A stretch of 64,000 bases of DNA from positions 1 through 64,000 of the forward strand of contig JAGAFD010000010.1 in assembly GCA_017612805.1 (NCBI GenBank). The letters run 5' to 3'. Positions 33,075 to 42,727 of the stretch are shown here, one piece after another. The DNA comes from Bacilli bacterium (GTDB lineage: Bacteria; Bacillota_I; Bacilli_A; RF39; UBA660). The notes under the pieces are model-generated. The model made no database searches. It worked only from the letters and a program-made list of their open reading frames with translations, and had not been told where the DNA came from. How positions within the stretch are numbered: the stretch's first letter is position 1; every line of letters starts with the position of its first letter. Both the position numbers and the translations under genes were made by a program.

Positions 33075-35556
33075 TTTATTGTCATTAACTGATTTATTTA
33101 ATAGAGCAATATTTAGAATACCAGATTATCAAAGAGGATATTCTTGGGGAGATTTACAGTTAGAGGAGTTTTGGAGTGATATTTTAAATTTATTACCTGA
33201 AAGAGAACATTACACAGGTATGATTTCATTAAAAAAATTAGATAAAGAATATACTGATAAGGAACAATGGAATGATGAAAGATGGTTATTAGATAATTGG
33301 AATTATAATGCTTATCATGTTGTAGATGGACAACAAAGATTAACAACATTTATCATATTAATAAATGAAATAGTTAATTTTTACAAAAAAATTAATCCTG
33401 GAACAAATCCGAATCAAATTTTTGTGAATAGTATCCCATTAAATAAGATAGAAGAAGATTTTTTAGTAATATCAAAACCAGATTCAGCTGATATAATAAA
33501 GACATTTAAATTTGGATATGAAGTAGACAATCCCTCATATGAATTTTTTAAACATAAAATATTAGGTGAACCAAATTCTGGATTATTAAATGAAACATTT
33601 TATACATTAAATCTAGAAAACGCAAAAAACTTTTTTGCAGATAAATTAGAAGAAGAGTATAGTAAAAATGGTATTAAATCAATTGAAGATATATTTAAAA
33701 AAGTTACTCAAAAGTTAAAATTTAATATGTATTATATAGATAATGATTTTAATGTTTTTGTTGCTTTTGAAACTATGAATAATAGAGGTAAAAGATTATC
33801 TCATCTTGAATTGTTAAAAAATAGATTAATATATTTATCTACTGTATTTGACGAAGATGAAGACAATAAAAATGCTGTTAGAAAAAATATTAATAATACA
33901 TGGAAAGATGTATATGGTTATTTAGGAAAAAATAAAAATAAAGCATTAAGTGATGAAGATTTTCTTCAAGACCATTGGATTATATATTTTGGTTATACAA
34001 GATCCAACAAAGTAACTTATTCATCATTTTTACTTAATGATTATTTTAATCAAAATAATATTTCGGATAAATACATTATTAAAACTAAAGTAGAAGAAAA
34101 TAATGATGAATATAACGAATTAGAAAATCTAGATGTTTCTGAAATTGAAAATGTTGAAGATGAAAGTATAAGAGAAAATAAAAATGAAAAATTAACTTTA
34201 AACAGTATTAGTAAATATATCAATAGTATGAAGTCATTAATTCCTTATTGGTATATTGTTCAAAATCCAGATGATGATGAAATTGATAGTTCTATTAAAG
34301 TTATGTTGCAAAAATTAAATAGATTACAATTTGTTTATTTTAAGCCTTTAATAACTGTATTGTTATCTAAAAATGATATATCAACAGAAAAGAAAGTTGA
34401 ATGTTTGAAAAAGATAGAAAGATATATTTTCTTACACTTTAGATTAGTTAATTACCAATCAACATATAAGAACAGTTTCTTCTGGAATTTAGCCCATAAA
34501 TTTTATATGAATGAAGTTAATGTTGATCAAGTGATTGATGAAGTAAGTAAAATAGATTATTTAAGTGATAATAAAGTAGCTAATATGAATGGTATTTTAA
34601 ATAATATTACAAGATTGTTTAAAAACTATAAAGGATATTATTCATGGCCTGCAAGAACATATTTCTTGTATGAATATGAAACATATTTAATGAATAATCA
34701 AGCTAACCAAAAAATATATCCTGAAAATTTATTTAAAAAAGATGATAAGGATAAAGTTTCTATAGAACATATTTATCCTCAAACTGATACAGATGAATAT
34801 TGGGTTTCTAGATTTGGTAATTATACAGAATTAGAAAGAAAATATTTAAATGGCTCTTTAGGAAATTTACTACCTTTATCATTAAGTATTAATATTAAAT
34901 TGCAAAACTATTCATTTGATGATAAAAAACTTGGTAAGGATAGAACAAGAGGTTATATAAATGGTTCTCATTCGGAAATGCAAGTTGCAAAAGCTGATGA
35001 ATGGACTCCAGAAGAAATATTAAACCGTGGTTTAGAAATGATTAAATTTATGGAAGAACAATATGATTTTATTGTTCCAAATAAAGCAGATAGAATCAAA
35101 ATGCTAGGATTAGATTTCATGATTGATGAAGATGATGAAAATAGAGATGTAACAATAGCAGAAAATAATGAACAACAAAATATAACACAAAGAAAAGTTT
35201 CTTATTCTGAAGAAGACTATCATAGATTATCTGCAAGAACAAATCCGGCATTATTACCAATATATGAAGAATTGAATAAATATTTATTGTCACTAGGCGA
35301 TGATATTCAAAAAAATTCAACTAAACATTATATTGGTTATACTAATGGCAAATCTTTTGTTGAATTTCATTTTTGGTCTAATAATTTGTTCTTAACAATT
35401 ATGTCTGGTGAATATGATGACCCTAAACATAAAATTGTTAAATTAGATGAAAATTATAAATGGTCAAATATGAATAGACTAGATATATACGAAAATGATG
35501 ATATCGAATATATTAAAGGACTATTAAAACAAAGCTACGAAAAGACTAAAAGATGA
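33067..35556 (+). CDS. GmrSD-like (DUF262/DUF1524) nuclease with C-terminal DUF5655-like domain
   Basis: This 829-residue protein resembles type IV restriction enzymes that cut modified phage DNA. The DUF262 domain has FRIPDYQRGYSWGDLQLEEFW and VVDGQQRLTTFIIL (DGQQR near residue 87). The DUF1524 HNH nuclease has VSIEHIYPQTDTDEYW (His near residue 568) and LGNLLPLSLSINIKLQNYSF. The last 110 residues (LPIYEELNKYLLSLGDDIQ, SFVEFHFWSNNLFLTI) match the DUF5655-like tail seen on some of these proteins. Co-translation with a macrodomain gene suggests a defence pair in which ADP-ribose status may matter; that is inference. Confidence 0.87.
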   Translation: MNDLLSLTDLFNRAIFRIPDYQRGYSWGDLQLEEFWSDILNLLPEREHYTGMISLKKLDKEYTDKEQWNDERWLLDNWNYNAYHVVDGQQRLTTFIILINEIVNFYKKINPGTNPNQIFVNSIPLNKIEEDFLVISKPDSADIIKTFKFGYEVDNPSYEFFKHKILGEPNSGLLNETFYTLNLENAKNFFADKLEEEYSKNGIKSIEDIFKKVTQKLKFNMYYIDNDFNVFVAFETMNNRGKRLSHLELLKNRLIYLSTVFDEDEDNKNAVRKNINNTWKDVYGYLGKNKNKALSDEDFLQDHWIIYFGYTRSNKVTYSSFLLNDYFNQNNISDKYIIKTKVEENNDEYNELENLDVSEIENVEDESIRENKNEKLTLNSISKYINSMKSLIPYWYIVQNPDDDEIDSSIKVMLQKLNRLQFVYFKPLITVLLSKNDISTEKKVECLKKIERYIFLHFRLVNYQSTYKNSFFWNLAHKFYMNEVNVDQVIDEVSKIDYLSDNKVANMNGILNNITRLFKNYKGYYSWPARTYFLYEYETYLMNNQANQKIYPENLFKKDDKDKVSIEHIYPQTDTDEYWVSRFGNYTELERKYLNGSLGNLLPLSLSINIKLQNYSFDDKKLGKDRTRGYINGSHSEMQVAKADEWTPEEILNRGLEMIKFMEEQYDFIVPNKADRIKMLGLDFMIDEDDENRDVTIAENNEQQNITQRKVSYSEEDYHRLSARTNPALLPIYEELNKYLLSLGDDIQKNSTKHYIGYTNGKSFVEFHFWSNNLFLTIMSGEYDDPKHKIVKLDENYKWSNMNRLDIYENDDIEYIKGLLKQSYEKTKR

Positions 35557-35574
35557 TTAATTATCATCTTTTTT
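35548..35574 (+). terminator. Terminator of the macrodomain/GmrSD operon
   Basis: AAAAGATGAT (35548-35557) and ATCATCTTTT (35563-35572) form a 10-bp stem overlapping the stop codon, followed by T residues. An extended -10 TG-A-TATAAT follows at 35606-35614 for the next operon. Confidence 0.7.
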
Positions 35575-35645
35575 GTTTGAAATCCTGTGTAAAATGGCGA
35601 TTCTATGATATAATTTTATTAGTCGGTATAATAGGAGGTGATTTA

Positions 35646-36623
35646 ATGAATCTTGATGAAAAAGTTGATATTAAAGAAAATAGTATTTATAACTTAAATC
35701 CTGATTTATTAAGTATTCTCTTATATGATAACACTACAAAACGAAACATTATTTGGGCAACTGATATGTATGAAAATCGAGGGTTTGGGTATGAAACAAA
35801 TTCTCAAATTACTATTGATAAAATAACTGGAAGACTTGGGCAAGTAATTAAACCTCGAATAAAAAAAAGTAAACAAGAGCAAGACAAAAGAATTAAAGTT
35901 AAAGCTGAAGTTTTTACACCATCTTGGATATGTAATGAACAAAATAATTTAGCTGATAGTTCTTGGTTTGAAAAAATGGATATTTTTAACAAAAGTGAAG
36001 GGACAACATGGAAAACAAATAAAAATAAAGTACAATTTTCTAACAATAAAACATGGCATGATTATGTAGATAGTGTAAGGCTTGAAATATCTTGTGGTGA
36101 AGCACCATATTTAGTTAGTAGATATGATACAACGACTGGTGATATAATACCAATTATTGATAGGATAGGATTATTAGATAGAAAACTTAGAATTGTGAAT
36201 GAGAATACTAATGATAAAAATGAGTGGTATGAGAATGTATTAAAGGCATATAAAAGTATTTATGGATTTGAGTGGCAAGGGGATAGTTTATTAATTGCAA
36301 GAGAAAATCTTTTATATACATTTATGGATTACTATATTGATAGATTCAATGAAGAACCTAATATACAGCAATTAAAAGAAATTGCCACTATTATTTCTTG
36401 GAATATATTCCAAATGGACGGTTTAAAATTTGTTATTCCAAACAGTTGTAAAAATGAAATCAAAATTAATTATACTTTGTTTGGTGAAGAAAAAATAGAA
36501 AATGAATGTTTAGGGTGTAAAAAAGGAAATATAAAAACTCATAATGGCATTTATGTGAAGATTATGAATTGGAATACGAATAAGCAAATTAAATTTTTGT
36601 CTTTATTCAATAGAAAGAAGTGA
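35646..36623 (+). CDS. Restriction-modification accessory protein with methylase-like motifs
   Basis: This 325-residue protein has VKAEVFTPSWICNEQNNLAD (FTP, motif X-like of N6-adenine methylases) and RLEISCGEAPYLVSRYDTTT (motif I-like CGxAPYL). GFEWQGDSLLIARENLLYTF and ISWNIFQMDGLKFVIPNSC follow. No NPPY catalytic motif is present. Proteins of this type are annotated as subunit M next to large helicase-methylase proteins. The next gene, starting 9 nt downstream, encodes such a protein with NPPYQ, so the two probably form one complex. ATG 35646 is preceded by AGGAGGTG. Confidence 0.72.
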   Translation: MNLDEKVDIKENSIYNLNPDLLSILLYDNTTKRNIIWATDMYENRGFGYETNSQITIDKITGRLGQVIKPRIKKSKQEQDKRIKVKAEVFTPSWICNEQNNLADSSWFEKMDIFNKSEGTTWKTNKNKVQFSNNKTWHDYVDSVRLEISCGEAPYLVSRYDTTTGDIIPIIDRIGLLDRKLRIVNENTNDKNEWYENVLKAYKSIYGFEWQGDSLLIARENLLYTFMDYYIDRFNEEPNIQQLKEIATIISWNIFQMDGLKFVIPNSCKNEIKINYTLFGEEKIENECLGCKKGNIKTHNGIYVKIMNWNTNKQIKFLSLFNRKK

Positions 36624-36632
36624 GGAGTATAA

Positions 36633-39600
36633 ATGAATGAGAATGAAATATTATTAAATAAAGTGTTAGTTGGCAGGGTTAATCCAAAAATTTATGCTTT
36701 CTCAACTAATACAATACCTAATTATTTAAAAGTAGGAGATACTTATAGACCAGTATCAGTTAGATTAAATGAGTGGAAAGAAGTGTACCCAGAATTAAAG
36801 AAAGAATATGAAACTGATGCTGTAATTGATGATAAATTGTTCTTTAGAGATTATTCTGTTCATCAATTCTTAGAAAATGATCTTCATAAAAAAAGAATTA
36901 ATCCTGATGATTTTCCAAATATAGATTATATATCAACTGAATTCTTTAAAGATACAAAGGTTATTGATGTGCAAAAAGCTATTGATGATATAATTGAAAA
37001 TCCTAATAATTATAAATTATACGATGCGAGAGATTTATCAGTATACAGAACTGTATATCCTAGAACAAAGGATTTTGCTCCAAGAGAAAATCAACAACTA
37101 GTAATTGATAATTTTAAGAGAGTATATAAAACAAGAAAAAATTTATTAATGTATGCTGTTATGAGATTTGGTAAATCATTTACGGCTATGTGTTGCGCAA
37201 GAGAAATGAATGCTAAAGTTGTATTAATTGTTTCAGCAAAAGCTGATGTATCTGATGAGTGGCAAAAAACTGTTCAAGAACATAAGTATTTTGAAAACTT
37301 TGAATTTATTGATAAAAATATATTAAAATTAAGCAATACAGAAATTAAAAGGAGATTAGAGCAAAATAAAAGTGTTGCATTATTTTTAACATTACAGGAT
37401 CTTCAAATTGAAAAAGAAATACACAAAGAATTATTTGAAAACACCATTGATTTAATGATAATAGACGAATCTCACTTTGGAGCTAGAGCAAGTAAATATG
37501 GGAAAATAATTAAAGATGCAAAAAGTATCGATGAATCAAATGATGAAAAAGATGATGAAATTATTTCTTTTGAAAAAGCTGATAATCAAATTAGGAATAT
37601 TGAAAGAATATTAAAAATTGATGTTAAGCTTCATTTATCAGGAACACCATATAGAATTCTTTTAAGTGATGAGTTTGAAAAAGAAGATATAATTGCAAGA
37701 GTTCAATTTTCAGATATAATTGAAGCACAACATGAGTGGGATAAAAAGTATTTAAATGAAGAAAAATATGATGAATGGGATAATCCATATTATGGATTTC
37801 CACAAATGGTAAGATTTGCTTTTACACCAAGCAAGAATGCACAAAAAGTTTTAGCAGATTTGGAAGCAAAAGGTATATCATCTGGTTTATCAGAACTGTT
37901 GAGACCTTGTTCAACAATTAAAATTAATGATGACTATAAAAAATTTATTCATGAAAATGAAGTGTTTGAGTTATTAAGTGCAATTGATGGTTCTAGTGAA
38001 GATGAAAATATTTTGAGTTTTTTAAATTATAAAAAGATTAAAGAAGGAAAAATGTGCCATCATATAGTAATGGTTTTGCCTTTTAAAGCATCTTGTGATG
38101 CAATGGAACATCTAATATTAAATAATAAAGATAAATTTATTAATTTAAATAAATATGAGATACTAAATATATCAGGATTGGATAGTAGAAAAAAATATAA
38201 GAATACTGAGATTATAAAAAATAAGATAGAGCAATTTGAAAAAAATAATAAAATGACAATTACTTTAACTGTGAATAGAATGCTTACAGGAAGTACAGTA
38301 AAAGAATGGGATACAATGATTTTTTTAAAAGGAACTTCATCACCACAAGAATACGATCAAGCAGTATTTAGACTTCAAAATCAATTTATAAAAGATTATA
38401 TAATTGATACTGATGAAGACACAACAGAAACAAAAATTATTAAGTATAACATGAAACCCCAAACATTACTTATAGATTTTGATCCAAATAGAATGTTTAT
38501 TCTAGAGGAAGAAAAAGCATTTGTATCTAATTCTAGTGATGAATTAACGGGTAATGATTTATTAAAATCAAAATTAACTAAAGAATTATCAATATCTCCT
38601 ATAATTGTTATGAACAAGAATAAAATTCATGAAGTTGATGCTTTAGAAATAATGAATTTGATTAGAGATTATTCTAAAGATAAAGGTGTCATGGACGAAG
38701 TTTATAATATTCCTTCAGATTTTCGCTTATTACAAATTGATACAATCAAAGATATGATTGCTAAGCAGGGGGAAATTGGAAGTAAAAATCCATTTCAAAC
38801 TAGGTATGAATTTGATGGTGAAGGAGAAGATTATGACACTGGAGATGAAATTTTAGAACCTGGTGAAACACAGCAAAAAGAAAAACAAAATAAAAATATA
38901 ACTGATGAAAAAGCCAATCTAGAAAAAATTATTGATTTAAAATTTAAAACATATTACATGAGAATTTTATTTTATGCTGCTCTTACAAAAACTAAAGTTG
39001 ATAACATAAGAGATATTATAGATTCTATTAATAATGAAGAAAATATTAGAATATTTAATAATCTAGATTTAGATCACGAAATTTTAGAAATATTTATAAA
39101 ACATATGAATCCTGATATTCTAAAAAAATTGGAATATAAGATTTCTTCAATTAATGAATTATCTAATGATAAGACTTTAACTAAGTTGGAAAGAGCTATA
39201 GTTGCTTTAAATAAGTTTGATAGAATTTCAGATGCTGAAGTAATGACACAACAATCTGTATGTAATGATATGTTGAACACTATTGGCAAACAAGCAATAA
39301 TAAAAACTATTAAATCTGGCGGAAAGATATTAGATATTGCAAGTAAGAAAGCTGAATTTACTATTGCTATTGTAAATATGTTAATTGAAAATGGTGTAAA
39401 TAAAGATGATTATTGCAATTTACTATATTCTATACCAACTTCAAAAATAGCATATGAATTTACAAGAAAAATATATGAGATATTAGATTTAAATGTTGAT
39501 AATATTGCTGAAAATATAACTTCTTATGATTTGTTGCAAGTAAGAGATGGTAACAATATTAAATATGATGCAATATGCAATTATTTAACAAGAAATGTTA

Positions 39601-40679
39601 AATTTAAAGATATAAGTATGGAAGAAAATATATTTAATTCGAAAGGAGATGGTAATGTGAAATTTGATATTATCGTTGGAAACCCTCCTTATCAAGAAGA
39701 TGATGGAGGAGCAGGAGCAAGTGCTAGACCAATCTATAATCATTTTGTTAATATATCTAAAAAATTAGAACCTAATTATTTATCGTTAATTATACCATCT
39801 CGTTGGTATGTTGGAGGTAAGGGATTGGACGATTTTAGAAAATGTATGGTAAATGACTCTGAAATAAAAGAAATCCATGATTGTTTAACTCCAGATGATA
39901 TTTTTCCTAATACTAATAATCGTGGTGGGGTTTGTTATTTGCTATGGGATAGAAGTTATAATAATCAAGAAAATTTAGTTAAAGTTGTTTCACATTCAAA
40001 TAATAAAATAATAAATTCTTCAATTAGACCATTAAAGTTAATCGATGATGATATTTTTATCAGAGATAGTAAGTCTAAAACAATTTTAGATAAAGTAACT
40101 AATTATGATTTTGATAGTTTTGAAAATATAGTGTCTTCAAGAAAACCTTTTGGCTTAGATGGTAATTATGCCAAAAAACATAAAGACAGTATTAATGAGA
40201 CTAGCACTAATACTTTAAAATGCTATATCAAAGGTAAAAATGAAATATTTGTTAATCCAAATGATGTACAATCTCATCAGGAATGGGTTAATAATTGGAA
40301 GGTATTTATTCCAAGAGCTAATAATATAGGTACAGAATTAAATGATGATAATTTAAATTCATTTGTTGGTGAACCTAAAACTATTTGTAGTGAATCATAT
40401 ATTGTTGTTGGAGCAGACTTATTATTAGATAAAGTAGGAGCAAATAATTTGTCTAAATATTTACAAACAAAATTTTTAAGATATTTGCATATGCTTTTAA
40501 AAAGTAGTCAAGATGCTACATCTAAAACATTTAGTTTTGTTCCAATTCAAAATTTTGGAAATGATTCGGATATTGATTGGAATAAATCTATTGATGAAAT
40601 AGATGAACAATTATTCAAAAAATATAAATTATCAAAAGATGAAGTAGAACATATAGATAAATCGATTAAAAAGATGTAA
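36633..40679 (+). CDS. Fused T5orf172-type nuclease, helicase and N6-adenine methyltransferase
   Basis: This 1348-residue protein combines three activities. Residues about 18-50 (PKIYAFSTNTIPNYLKVGDT, RPVSVRLNEWK) resemble the T5orf172/GIY-YIG-like domain. A superfamily 2 helicase follows, with YAVMRFGKSFTA as Walker A near residue 176, LMIIDESHFGAR as Walker B, LHLSGTPYRI, and LTVNRMLTGSTVKEWDTMIFL in the second lobe. The C-terminal third is a methylase with GGKILDIASKKAEF near residue 895 and FDIIVGNPPYQED near residue 1014, then a target-recognition-like region. It looks like a restriction-modification enzyme of the Eco57I/type ISP style. It works with the upstream gene. Confidence 0.85.
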   Translation: MNENEILLNKVLVGRVNPKIYAFSTNTIPNYLKVGDTYRPVSVRLNEWKEVYPELKKEYETDAVIDDKLFFRDYSVHQFLENDLHKKRINPDDFPNIDYISTEFFKDTKVIDVQKAIDDIIENPNNYKLYDARDLSVYRTVYPRTKDFAPRENQQLVIDNFKRVYKTRKNLLMYAVMRFGKSFTAMCCAREMNAKVVLIVSAKADVSDEWQKTVQEHKYFENFEFIDKNILKLSNTEIKRRLEQNKSVALFLTLQDLQIEKEIHKELFENTIDLMIIDESHFGARASKYGKIIKDAKSIDESNDEKDDEIISFEKADNQIRNIERILKIDVKLHLSGTPYRILLSDEFEKEDIIARVQFSDIIEAQHEWDKKYLNEEKYDEWDNPYYGFPQMVRFAFTPSKNAQKVLADLEAKGISSGLSELLRPCSTIKINDDYKKFIHENEVFELLSAIDGSSEDENILSFLNYKKIKEGKMCHHIVMVLPFKASCDAMEHLILNNKDKFINLNKYEILNISGLDSRKKYKNTEIIKNKIEQFEKNNKMTITLTVNRMLTGSTVKEWDTMIFLKGTSSPQEYDQAVFRLQNQFIKDYIIDTDEDTTETKIIKYNMKPQTLLIDFDPNRMFILEEEKAFVSNSSDELTGNDLLKSKLTKELSISPIIVMNKNKIHEVDALEIMNLIRDYSKDKGVMDEVYNIPSDFRLLQIDTIKDMIAKQGEIGSKNPFQTRYEFDGEGEDYDTGDEILEPGETQQKEKQNKNITDEKANLEKIIDLKFKTYYMRILFYAALTKTKVDNIRDIIDSINNEENIRIFNNLDLDHEILEIFIKHMNPDILKKLEYKISSINELSNDKTLTKLERAIVALNKFDRISDAEVMTQQSVCNDMLNTIGKQAIIKTIKSGGKILDIASKKAEFTIAIVNMLIENGVNKDDYCNLLYSIPTSKIAYEFTRKIYEILDLNVDNIAENITSYDLLQVRDGNNIKYDAICNYLTRNVKFKDISMEENIFNSKGDGNVKFDIIVGNPPYQEDDGGAGASARPIYNHFVNISKKLEPNYLSLIIPSRWYVGGKGLDDFRKCMVNDSEIKEIHDCLTPDDIFPNTNNRGGVCYLLWDRSYNNQENLVKVVSHSNNKIINSSIRPLKLIDDDIFIRDSKSKTILDKVTNYDFDSFENIVSSRKPFGLDGNYAKKHKDSINETSTNTLKCYIKGKNEIFVNPNDVQSHQEWVNNWKVFIPRANNIGTELNDDNLNSFVGEPKTICSESYIVVGADLLLDKVGANNLSKYLQTKFLRYLHMLLKSSQDATSKTFSFVPIQNFGNDSDIDWNKSIDEIDEQLFKKYKLSKDEVEHIDKSIKKM

Positions 40680-40680
40680 A

Positions 40681-40705
40681 AAATAGAGGTGTATTCCTCT
40701 ATTTT
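40681..40705. terminator. Bidirectional terminator between the R-M gene and the XRE gene
   Basis: AAATAGAGG (40681-40689) and CCTCTATTT (40696-40704) form a stem with A residues before and T-rich sequence after it. The layout mirrors that at 3446-3469 in E1. Confidence 0.75.
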
Positions 40706-41127
40706 ATTATTTCATAAATTGATAGTTTATGTTTTAAACATATAGTGTATAATGTTAATGAAGTAACTAGATATTTACCTGTTTCATATCCACTATAAGT
40801 TGCTTGTGTAATCATACATTCATCAGCTATTTGTTTTTGTGTTAAACCTAATTTTGTTCTAACATTTTTTAAGTTTAATCCAATGTCTTTTTTATTAATT
40901 TTACCAACTTCTTTATAGTTATTATTACTTCTGATTAATCCTGTAACATAATCTAGTGAATATTTATATAGATTAGAGAATTTAACTAATTTTGGAAGCG
41001 GCATAGTATCATGGTTATTTTCCCAACCTGCAACAGTTTTTCTTGATACACCAAAAACATAACCTAACTCATCTTGTGTCATTTCTAATTCTTCTCTACA
41101 ATATTTAAGATTATTATCTAACATCAT
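40699..41127 (-). CDS. Regulator with two XRE helix-turn-helix domains
   Basis: This 142-residue protein has two Cro/CI-type domains in tandem: LKYCREELEMTQDELGYVFG with SRKTVAGWEN, then LKNVRTKLGLTQKQIADECM with TQATYSGYETGKY. ATGATG at 41127 is chosen because AAGGTG lies 7 nt upstream on the minus strand; the frame from 41154 has no RBS. It is convergent with the restriction-modification gene and divergent from the membrane-protein gene at 41266, the same layout as the XRE gene of E1. It probably represses the divergent promoter near 41201. Confidence 0.8.
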   Translation of the reverse strand: MMLDNNLKYCREELEMTQDELGYVFGVSRKTVAGWENNHDTMPLPKLVKFSNLYKYSLDYVTGLIRSNNNYKEVGKINKKDIGLNLKNVRTKLGLTQKQIADECMITQATYSGYETGKYLVTSLTLYTICLKHKLSIYEIIK

Positions 41128-41200
41128 ATCTATCACCTTATATAATTTTCCCATTATTTTTAAAAGTATTAATAAATCGCTGGGTCATTTTATATTTGTG

Positions 41201-41209
41201 TGGTATAAT
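41201..41209 (+). promoter_or_regulatory. Extended -10 promoter for the gene at 41266
   Basis: TG-G-TATAAT at 41201-41209, about 57 bp upstream of the start codon, in the divergent region next to the double XRE gene. Confidence 0.55.
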
Positions 41210-41265
41210 TTATATATGTGATCAAAAGCAGTATCGTGATTACAAGAAACGAAAGGAGGATAATT

Positions 41266-41562
41266 ATGTATTTAAGTTTTAAAGATTTTATGTTAATTGT
41301 TTTAAAGTCAATAATTGTTACATCAATAATATTTGGTCTTGGTGCTTTAGGAGCATTAGATTATCATCTTGGTATTAGTTATTGTAATCTTATGAATATT
41401 CCAAAAGATTTAGCTTTTACTATGGTTAGTCCTGGAATGGCAATTGAAATTGGAATATTGTTATTTGTTTTTGAATTTGCTATTTTATTTATATTAGTAA
41501 GAAGATTAAAAAGATTTAAAGCAATTGATAGATTCTGTGATTTTATCAGTCTTGAATTTTAA
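41266..41562 (+). CDS. Small two-helix membrane protein, 98 aa
   Basis: It starts at ATG 41266 behind AAAGGAGG. It has two hydrophobic segments, FMLIVLKSIIVTSIIFGLGAL and IEIGILLFVFEFAILFILV, and a basic C-terminal end (RRLKRFKAIDRF). No family is recognised. It is followed 20 nt later by a membrane-anchored XRE regulator, so the two may form a small signalling pair. Confidence 0.6.
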   Translation: MYLSFKDFMLIVLKSIIVTSIIFGLGALGALDYHLGISYCNLMNIPKDLAFTMVSPGMAIEIGILLFVFEFAILFILVRRLKRFKAIDRFCDFISLEF

Positions 41563-41582
41563 TACATTAATAGGAGCTTATT

Positions 41583-42293
41583 ATGAAAGATGAACAAATT
41601 GGAAAGTATTTTTCCAAACTAATGAAACAACACAAAATAAGTAGAGAAGAGTTGGCAACTAAGATTAATGTATCTACTAGACAAATCAAAAAAATTGAAA
41701 ACGGTATTATTACTTGTAGTTATGAAACATTAGAAAAAATCTGCAATGAATTCAATATTACAGTTAATCAATTAGTGATGGGAAAAGAAGAATTAACAAG
41801 AGATGAAGGAAATGAATCTTTTGTTAAAATAGTTAAATATTATAAAGATAAAGCTAAAAGATTATATAGTTTAATGTTTTTAATACCTGTAATATTAATA
41901 TTAATATCTATACCTATATTTATGTTTATGCATGAAAATAGGGATTTGGCTTATGAATTAAATTCTGATTCAGAAAACTTTAAAATAGAACACCTTATGT
42001 TTTTAAGAGATGATGGATATTATTATTTAATTCCAGGACAATTAACTATAAAAAATTCTGAAATAACAAATGATAGTATTGCAGATGTAACATTAATGGG
42101 TGGAGATAGATTGATTTATTCTTCAAATAGATATATAACTGAATCATCAACTGAGAAAAAAGGATACGATGAATTATTTCCAAAAGAAGTTGTAAGTAAT
42201 ATAGATAATTGGTATTACAAAATTACATATTCTATTAATGGTAAAGAAAAAACAGATATAATAAAATTTAATGTAGAAGATTTAAATAAATAA
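41583..42293 (+). CDS. Membrane-anchored XRE-family regulator
   Basis: This 236-residue protein has an N-terminal helix-turn-helix, MKQHKISREELATKINVSTR with QIKKIENG, near residues 14-42. One membrane helix follows (LMFLIPVILILISIPIFMFM, about residues 97-116), then an external domain of about 120 residues with IEHLMFLRDDGYYYLIPGQL. DNA binding inside and a sensor domain outside suggest that a surface signal could control the element, for example contact or a secreted factor. No sensing ligand can be inferred. Confidence 0.8.
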   Translation: MKDEQIGKYFSKLMKQHKISREELATKINVSTRQIKKIENGIITCSYETLEKICNEFNITVNQLVMGKEELTRDEGNESFVKIVKYYKDKAKRLYSLMFLIPVILILISIPIFMFMHENRDLAYELNSDSENFKIEHLMFLRDDGYYYLIPGQLTIKNSEITNDSIADVTLMGGDRLIYSSNRYITESSTEKKGYDELFPKEVVSNIDNWYYKITYSINGKEKTDIIKFNVEDLNK

Positions 42294-42402
42294 TATTTAT
42301 TCATTGTATAAAAGTTTTAAAATATAATAGAATAATATTGAATAATCAAAAGTATTTGTTATAATACTTAGTACACAAATTTAATCGTTTGAGGTGATAA
42401 AT

Positions 42403-42717
42403 ATGGTAATTGGTGGATTTATGAAAGATTTAAAGAAAAGTGTTATTAGTATTTCAAAAGATGATAAAGAAATCGTTGATAGTTATCAGAGTTATTTTTT
42501 AGATGGATATATCGGACTAGTATTTAACAAATATACAGATAGTGATAAATATGAAGTATATATTTATATCAAAACATCAAATGAAATAGCTTCACCATTA
42601 TTGTATAAAACATCAAACGATATAAATGTTATGAAAGAATATTATACTGAACTTTTAAATTATATCCAAAAAGAAGAACCAGATATTATTATGAATCGTT
42701 GTATTTCAAAGGATTAA
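42403..42717 (+). CDS. Hypothetical protein, 104 aa, first gene of the E2 integration module
   Basis: ATG 42403 follows GAGGTG and is preferred to GTG 42394. The protein is soluble, with KKSVISISKDDKEIVDSYQS and YEVYIYIKTSNEIASPLLYK; no family is recognised. Position matches the 112-residue protein of E1 at 3886, just upstream of the repeats and promoter/terminator array. A regulator role is inferred. Confidence 0.55.
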   Translation: MVIGGFMKDLKKSVISISKDDKEIVDSYQSYFLDGYIGLVFNKYTDSDKYEVYIYIKTSNEIASPLLYKTSNDINVMKEYYTELLNYIQKEEPDIIMNRCISKD

Positions 42718-42727
42718 ATTAAAAAAA

